This document shows, piece by piece, positions 5,110 through 7,508 of a stretch of DNA of 7,508 bases (position 1 is its first letter; every line of letters begins with the position of its first letter). Below the pieces are notes generated by a model. The model worked only from the letters and a program-made list of their open reading frames with translations. It was not told the DNA's origin and made no database searches. The translations under genes and the position numbers were made by a program. The DNA comes from Clostridia bacterium (GTDB lineage: Bacteria > Bacillota > Clostridia > Oscillospirales > Acutalibacteraceae), in contig CAAEVU010000287.1 in the NCBI GenBank assembly GCA_900759575.1, positions 1-7,508 on the forward strand, written 5' to 3'.

Positions 5110-6081
5110 TTACCGTTCCCTATCCCGCAGGCGCCTGCGGTACAGTTCCAGGGCTTTTACAATGGTTTCTTCCATTTTCTTGGCGGGCGTCCCCGCCGGG
5201 AAGAATTTAGAAATTCGCTCTTTTGGTATTTTGAATTGCTCCACCTGGTTAGGCTTTTCCTCTTGCATAATGGAAACAATGGCGTCCCGAGCCAGGCGCT
5301 GGCCCGGTCCCTTCCCCTCTGACAGCTGCCGCAGCTTCAGGGCCTGGGCGTGGGAGGGAGTTACGTCCATTTCCTCAATCAAATCAAACAGGTCAAGCTG
5401 CTCCTCTTTTCGCAGGTAGGACAGTTCTACGGCAGGGCGCAAAGCCATTTGAGGCTTGCCTGGTTCTTTTAGCACGGAATTGTCTACCAGGGAAAGCAAT
5501 TCAGGAATCAGGTTAGTTAGGCGGATATAGCGTTGAATTTGTGTGTTACCATCTGGTGATTTTTCTGCCAATGCCTCCCTGGAAGTTTGTCCTAACCTCT
5601 GTCCCACTGGGACAGAGGTTAAATCCGTCCTAAAACCAGACTGCCGACGAATCGCATCCAACTTCATTTTATAAGCAAACGCCTTCTCGCTGGGGAGAAT
5701 CTGCTCCCGCTGGAGGTTGCTATCCACCATGATAACGATGGCTTGGTCATCGGTGAGGTCCCGGACGATGCAAGGGATTTCCCGCAGACCGGCCAACTCT
5801 GCTGCCCGCTTGCGCCGGTGGCCGGAAACCATTTCGTAGCCGCCGCCCTCTTTGGGCCGCACCAGGGCGGGCACTAGCACCCCGTTCTCCCGGACGCTTC
5901 GTGCCATCTCCTTCATGGCGTCGTCCATGCGAACCTGGAAAGGGTGGTTGGGAAACTCGCTGATGTCCTCCGGCGGCAGAAGCACCACTTTTTCCAGCTT
6001 GGCGTCCTCCCGTTCCGCTTCGGTGGTGAACAGGTCATCGAGCGAGGGAAGGTTCAGGTTTAACCCGTTGTTTTTCGCCAT
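5110..6081 (-). CDS. parB: ParB/Spo0J-family partition protein
   Basis: A 323-aa CTP-switch/DNA-binding partition protein that would load at a parS site and stimulate ParA. The N-terminal ParB domain spans about residues 30-130, with GHRRKRAAEL (GHRR at 87-90) as the nucleotide-binding motif and NLQRE at 122-126. A helix-turn-helix region follows at about 165-200 (REALAEKSPDGNTQIQRYIR). The C-terminal part (KPNQVEQFKIPKERISKFFP) is typical of versions found on Clostridia elements. The chosen start at 6081 has AAAGGAGG 7 nt upstream; an in-frame ATG at 6144 lies inside parA and lacks a site. It overlaps the end of parA by 47 nt. Oddities are a perfect 13-bp inverted repeat at residues 154-163 and a 16-bp palindrome near the 3' end. 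Confidence 0.92.
   Translation of the reverse strand: MAKNNGLNLNLPSLDDLFTTEAEREDAKLEKVVLLPPEDISEFPNHPFQVRMDDAMKEMARSVRENGVLVPALVRPKEGGGYEMVSGHRRKRAAELAGLREIPCIVRDLTDDQAIVIMVDSNLQREQILPSEKAFAYKMKLDAIRRQSGFRTDLTSVPVGQRLGQTSREALAEKSPDGNTQIQRYIRLTNLIPELLSLVDNSVLKEPGKPQMALRPAVELSYLRKEEQLDLFDLIEEMDVTPSHAQALKLRQLSEGKGPGQRLARDAIVSIMQEEKPNQVEQFKIPKERISKFFPAGTPAKKMEETIVKALELYRRRLRDRER
5125..5140. repeat. 16-bp perfect palindrome at the 3' end of parB
   Basis: ccgcaggcgcctgcgg is its own reverse complement, two 8-bp halves with no spacer, within the codons for the arginine-rich tail of ParB. Bacterial parS sites are 16-bp palindromes that often lie in or near parAB, though their usual sequence is unlike this one. 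Chance expectation for such a palindrome in this window is about 0.1, so it is suggestive only. Confidence 0.5.
5593..5621. repeat. Perfect 13-bp inverted repeat with 3-nt loop inside parB
   Basis: The arms taacctctgtccc (5593-5605) and gggacagaggtta (5609-5621) are exact complements around the loop act. They encode DLTSVPVGQRL, between the N-terminal ParB domain and the helix-turn-helix region. No T-run follows, so it is not a standard terminator. A partition-site, operator or mRNA-structure role is possible; none is shown. Confidence 0.75.
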
Positions 6082-6865
6082 GCAGCACCTCCTTTGTGAA
6101 AGACTCGTAGGCCATGGCCACTTTGCTACTGGGGTCGTAATCATAGAGGCTCTTTCCCGCTGCGCTGACCTCAGCGGCTTTCACCGCCAGGGGAATCTGG
6201 CTTTGGTAGATGCGGAGCACGCTGCCGTAGTTGTTCCGCAGGGTTTCCACCGTCTGCCGGGCTAGATGGGTACGGCTGTCCACCAAAGTGAGCAGTACGC
6301 CGTCCACCCGCAAATTGGGATTGATCTGCCGTTTCACCTTACCAATGGTACGGAGCAGCTGGGTCATGCCCTTGGCAGGGAGATAGTGGGACTGGACGGG
6401 AATAATCACGCTGTCGGCGGCAGCCAGGGCGTTGATGGTAACCATGCCCAGGGAAGGCATACAGTCGATGAGGATGTAATCGTACTGGTTTCGCGCCTGG
6501 GACAGCACCTCCTTCAAGGCGAACTCCCGGCTCATGGCAGTGACCAGGGCCATCTCCATGGCGGAAAGTTCGATGTTGGAGGGCAACAGATCCACACCCT
6601 CCCGGTGGTGGAGCAGGGCTGTCTGAACGTCCACCGGTTCATCCCGGATGGCCTTCTCCATGAGGGTGGCCAGGGTGGCAGACAGGTTATCTTGGTTTTG
6701 CCAGCCCAGGCAGGTGGTAAGGTCCCCCTGAGGATCGGCGTCCACCAGTAGGACACGTTTTCCCTGGCGGGCCAGACCCACCCCAAGGTTGACGGTGGTG
6801 GTGGTCTTGCCGGTGCCGCCCTTCTGGTTGGCCAGGGCGATGATCCGGCAGTTGGGTTGATTCAT
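6035..6865 (-). CDS. parA: ParA-family partition ATPase
   Basis: A 276-aa deviant-Walker ATPase that would form nucleotide-dependent gradients on the nucleoid to position or segregate the element, together with ParB. The deviant Walker A motif KGGTGKT is at residues 15-21, the Walker A' motif VDADPQG at 41-47, and Walker B ILIDCMPS at 131-138. SHYLPAKGM at about 159-167 is a conserved region. There is no N-terminal helix-turn-helix, as in the Soj/short-ParA type. The start at 6865 has AAAGGAGG 7 nt before the ATG; an in-frame ATG at 6895 has no such site. Its 3' end overlaps parB by 47 nt, so translation is probably coupled. About 55 nt separate it from a terminator hairpin upstream, and no promoter is evident in that gap, so expression probably depends on read-through. 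Confidence 0.95.
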   Translation of the reverse strand: MNQPNCRIIALANQKGGTGKTTTTVNLGVGLARQGKRVLLVDADPQGDLTTCLGWQNQDNLSATLATLMEKAIRDEPVDVQTALLHHREGVDLLPSNIELSAMEMALVTAMSREFALKEVLSQARNQYDYILIDCMPSLGMVTINALAAADSVIIPVQSHYLPAKGMTQLLRTIGKVKRQINPNLRVDGVLLTLVDSRTHLARQTVETLRNNYGSVLRIYQSQIPLAVKAAEVSAAGKSLYDYDPSSKVAMAYESFTKEVLHGEKQRVKPEPSLAR

Positions 6866-6922
6866 AGAAAACCTCCTTTCTTTTGCCGTCTCCATTTCTG
6901 GGCCGGCTATGTAGCAGACATG

Positions 6923-6946
6923 AAAAAAGCACCCCGGCGGGTGCTC
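6923..6946 (-). terminator. Rho-independent terminator or attenuator between the 55-aa gene and parA
   Basis: On the minus strand GCACCC (6944-6939), loop GCCG, and GGGTGC (6934-6929) are followed at once by TTTTTT (6928-6923). The stem can extend by an A-T and a G-T pair. It starts about 10 nt beyond the stop codon of the 55-aa gene, as a normal end for that transcript. Because parA follows with no obvious promoter, partial termination is likely. Confidence 0.85.
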
Positions 6947-6955
6947 TTTTCCTCA

Positions 6956-7123
6956 TTATGTACGCAGTTTCTTATCCGACTTCTTGATGAGGTGCAGGAA
7001 CACCTCGTCCACTAGGTAGGTGTCCCGGCCCTCTTCCAACCACTTGTTTCGCAGTTCATTGAGGCCGTGAAGCAAGATGTTGACTTCTGTGAGGGTGAGG
7101 GTTAGACGGATGGTTTGTTTCAT
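6956..7123 (-). CDS. Conserved-looking small protein, 55 aa, upstream of parA
   Basis: A 55-aa soluble protein beginning MKQTIRLTLTLTEVNILLHG and ending in a basic KKSDKKLRT tail. The first ten residues alternate as in a beta strand and the rest is predicted helical, a strand-helix layout seen in small ribbon-helix-helix-like regulators, but I cannot show that fold and I do not recognise the family. Start 7123 is fixed by AAAGGAGG 7 nt upstream; an in-frame ATG at 7195 lies upstream of the -10/-35 promoter elements and would not be transcribed from them. It is the first gene after the promoter at 7146-7174 and is followed by a terminator hairpin before parA. A role in regulating the parAB operon is a guess from position only. 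Confidence 0.7.
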   Translation of the reverse strand: MKQTIRLTLTLTEVNILLHGLNELRNKWLEEGRDTYLVDEVFLHLIKKSDKKLRT

Positions 7124-7145
7124 GGGATGGCCTCCTTTCAATCCC

Positions 7146-7174
7146 AGTATATAATAAGAAAAAACCATTCGCAA
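7146..7174 (-). promoter_or_regulatory. Sigma-A-type promoter for the 55-aa gene and parAB
   Basis: On the minus strand a TTGCGA -35 (7174-7169) and a TATACT -10 (7151-7146) are separated by exactly 17 bp, matching TTGACA/TATAAT at 4 of 6 and 5 of 6 positions. Transcription would begin near 7139, giving a leader of only about 16 nt that contains the AGGAGG site for the 55-aa gene. No operator repeat is evident around it. Confidence 0.7.
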
Positions 7175-7430
7175 CGGTACGATACTGAAGGACAATAATC
7201 GTTTGATCTGAATGGAAAACTAAACTGAGAATAATTCAAAATAACATCTTGCATATACCCTGCATAGATATTCCCTAAAAAAGGAAAAAGCCCGCCATTT
7301 TTCATGAGCGGGCCGAACCACGACAAAAAAGCAATGCAATTACTTCATTTTTATCGGTTAACAATCGTACACATAGCGTATTAACTTTTAGTCTTGGGAG
7401 AACCAAAAAGAAAAATAATAAGGAATACAA
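7175..7430. other. AT-rich stretch without a recognisable gene
   Basis: No frame here has a ribosome binding site or family resemblance. It is visibly more AT-rich than the coding DNA to its left. It contains a terminator (7285-7313) and two TGCATA copies 11 bp apart (around 7254 and 7265). Its position between the tRNA and the first element gene makes it the likely place for the element/chromosome junction, but with one end in view the exact boundary cannot be set. Confidence 0.5.
7285..7313 (-). terminator. Rho-independent terminator with no visible gene before it
   Basis: On the minus strand GCCCGC (7313-7308) and GCGGGC (7295-7290) form the stem, with a CAT/ATG pairing inside the loop, followed by TTTTT (7289-7285). 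The other strand lacks a T-run, so it terminates minus-strand transcription. No coding gene lies between it and the tRNA terminator 118 nt upstream. Confidence 0.8.
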
Positions 7431-7463
7431 AAATCCCGTAAATGCTAAGCATTTACGGGATTT
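7431..7463 (-). terminator. Terminator of the tRNA gene
   Basis: A perfect 15-bp stem, aaatcccgtaaatgc (7431-7445) with its complement (7449-7463) around a 3-nt loop taa, starts 4 nt after the tRNA 3' end. On the minus strand the stem ends in ATTT followed by TTG, a modest T-run. A-runs at the other side would also let it work from the opposite direction. Confidence 0.8.
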
Positions 7464-7467
7464 GTCT

Positions 7468-7508
7468 TGGCTCCCCCAGTTGGACTCGAACCAACGACAC
7501 CGCGGTTA
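7468..7508 (-). tRNA. tRNA, probably tRNA-Asn, 3' part only (cut by window edge)
   Basis: On the minus strand the sequence fits the tRNA 3' half exactly: encoded CCA (7470-7468), discriminator G (7471), acceptor strand TGGGGGA (7478-7472), a 17-nt T arm with GTTGG/CCAAC stem and TTCGAGT loop (7495-7479), a 5-nt variable loop GTGTC, and the anticodon-stem strand CCGCG. The window ends at anticodon position 36, a U. A G discriminator with a short variable loop, U36 and A37-A38 fits Asn (GUU), but anticodon positions 34-35 are outside the window. Confidence 0.85.

Noticed and set aside
6082..6144. Longer ParB start at 6144
   Set aside because: The added residues lie within parA's coding region, are not ParB-like, and have no ribosome binding site, unlike the start at 6081.
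7138..7326. 62-aa minus-strand frame across the promoter region
   Set aside because: It spans the terminator at 7285-7313 and the promoter at 7146-7174 and has no ribosome binding site.
1..7508. CRISPR array or other tandem repeats
   Set aside because: No regularly spaced repeats were seen on either strand.

Overview
The window looks like one end of an integrative and conjugative element (Tn1549-like) in a gut-type Firmicute, most likely a Clostridia/Oscillospiraceae or Lachnospiraceae relative. This is inferred from the fairly GC-rich protein-coding DNA, strong AAAGGAGG-type ribosome binding sites before nearly every start, and the gene set: ParA, ParB, a DUF7007-like protein, and a very large ArdC-like/N6-adenine methylase protein with an overlapping TnpV gene. 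No relaxase, coupling protein, integrase or cargo gene lies inside the window, so the element assignment rests on gene content.

Every supported gene is on the minus strand, so the layout reads right to left. At the right edge (7468-7508) is the 3' part of a tRNA, probably tRNA-Asn, with its terminator hairpin at 7431-7463. An AT-rich stretch without a recognisable gene follows (7175-7430). It holds a second strong minus-strand terminator and then a good sigma-A-type promoter (7146-7174). That promoter drives a 55-aa protein (6956-7123), a terminator hairpin, parA (6035-6865) and parB (5110-6081), which overlap by 47 nt. A 165-bp intergenic region contains a candidate MOBQ-type oriT core and ends in another terminator-like hairpin. 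Next come a 29-aa single-membrane-span peptide (4777-4866), a 72-aa helix-hairpin-helix-like protein (4541-4759), a DUF7007-like protein (4146-4544), and the large polyvalent methylase protein (from 4118 to the left edge).

Two observations stand out. First, the large gene does not really end at 63: at position 79 the reading runs into a sequence beginning GTGCGAC with a folded leader, the hallmark 5' end of a bacterial group II intron. The apparent stop lies inside the intron and the rest of the gene should lie beyond the window. Second, a complete 116-aa TnpV-family gene with its own ribosome binding site (2924-3274) is nested in the +1 frame of the large gene. There the host frame encodes only a polar, disordered-looking linker, so this is a dual-coding (overprinted) segment.

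Functionally, ParA/ParB would help hold or segregate the element, particularly while it is excised or replicating. The ArdC-like/methylase protein probably protects or processes element DNA on transfer. The intra-operon terminator hairpins suggest attenuation or antitermination control. Two perfect 13-bp inverted repeats with 3-nt loops, one in parB and one in the large gene, and a 16-bp palindrome near the end of parB are candidate protein-binding or centromere-like sites.
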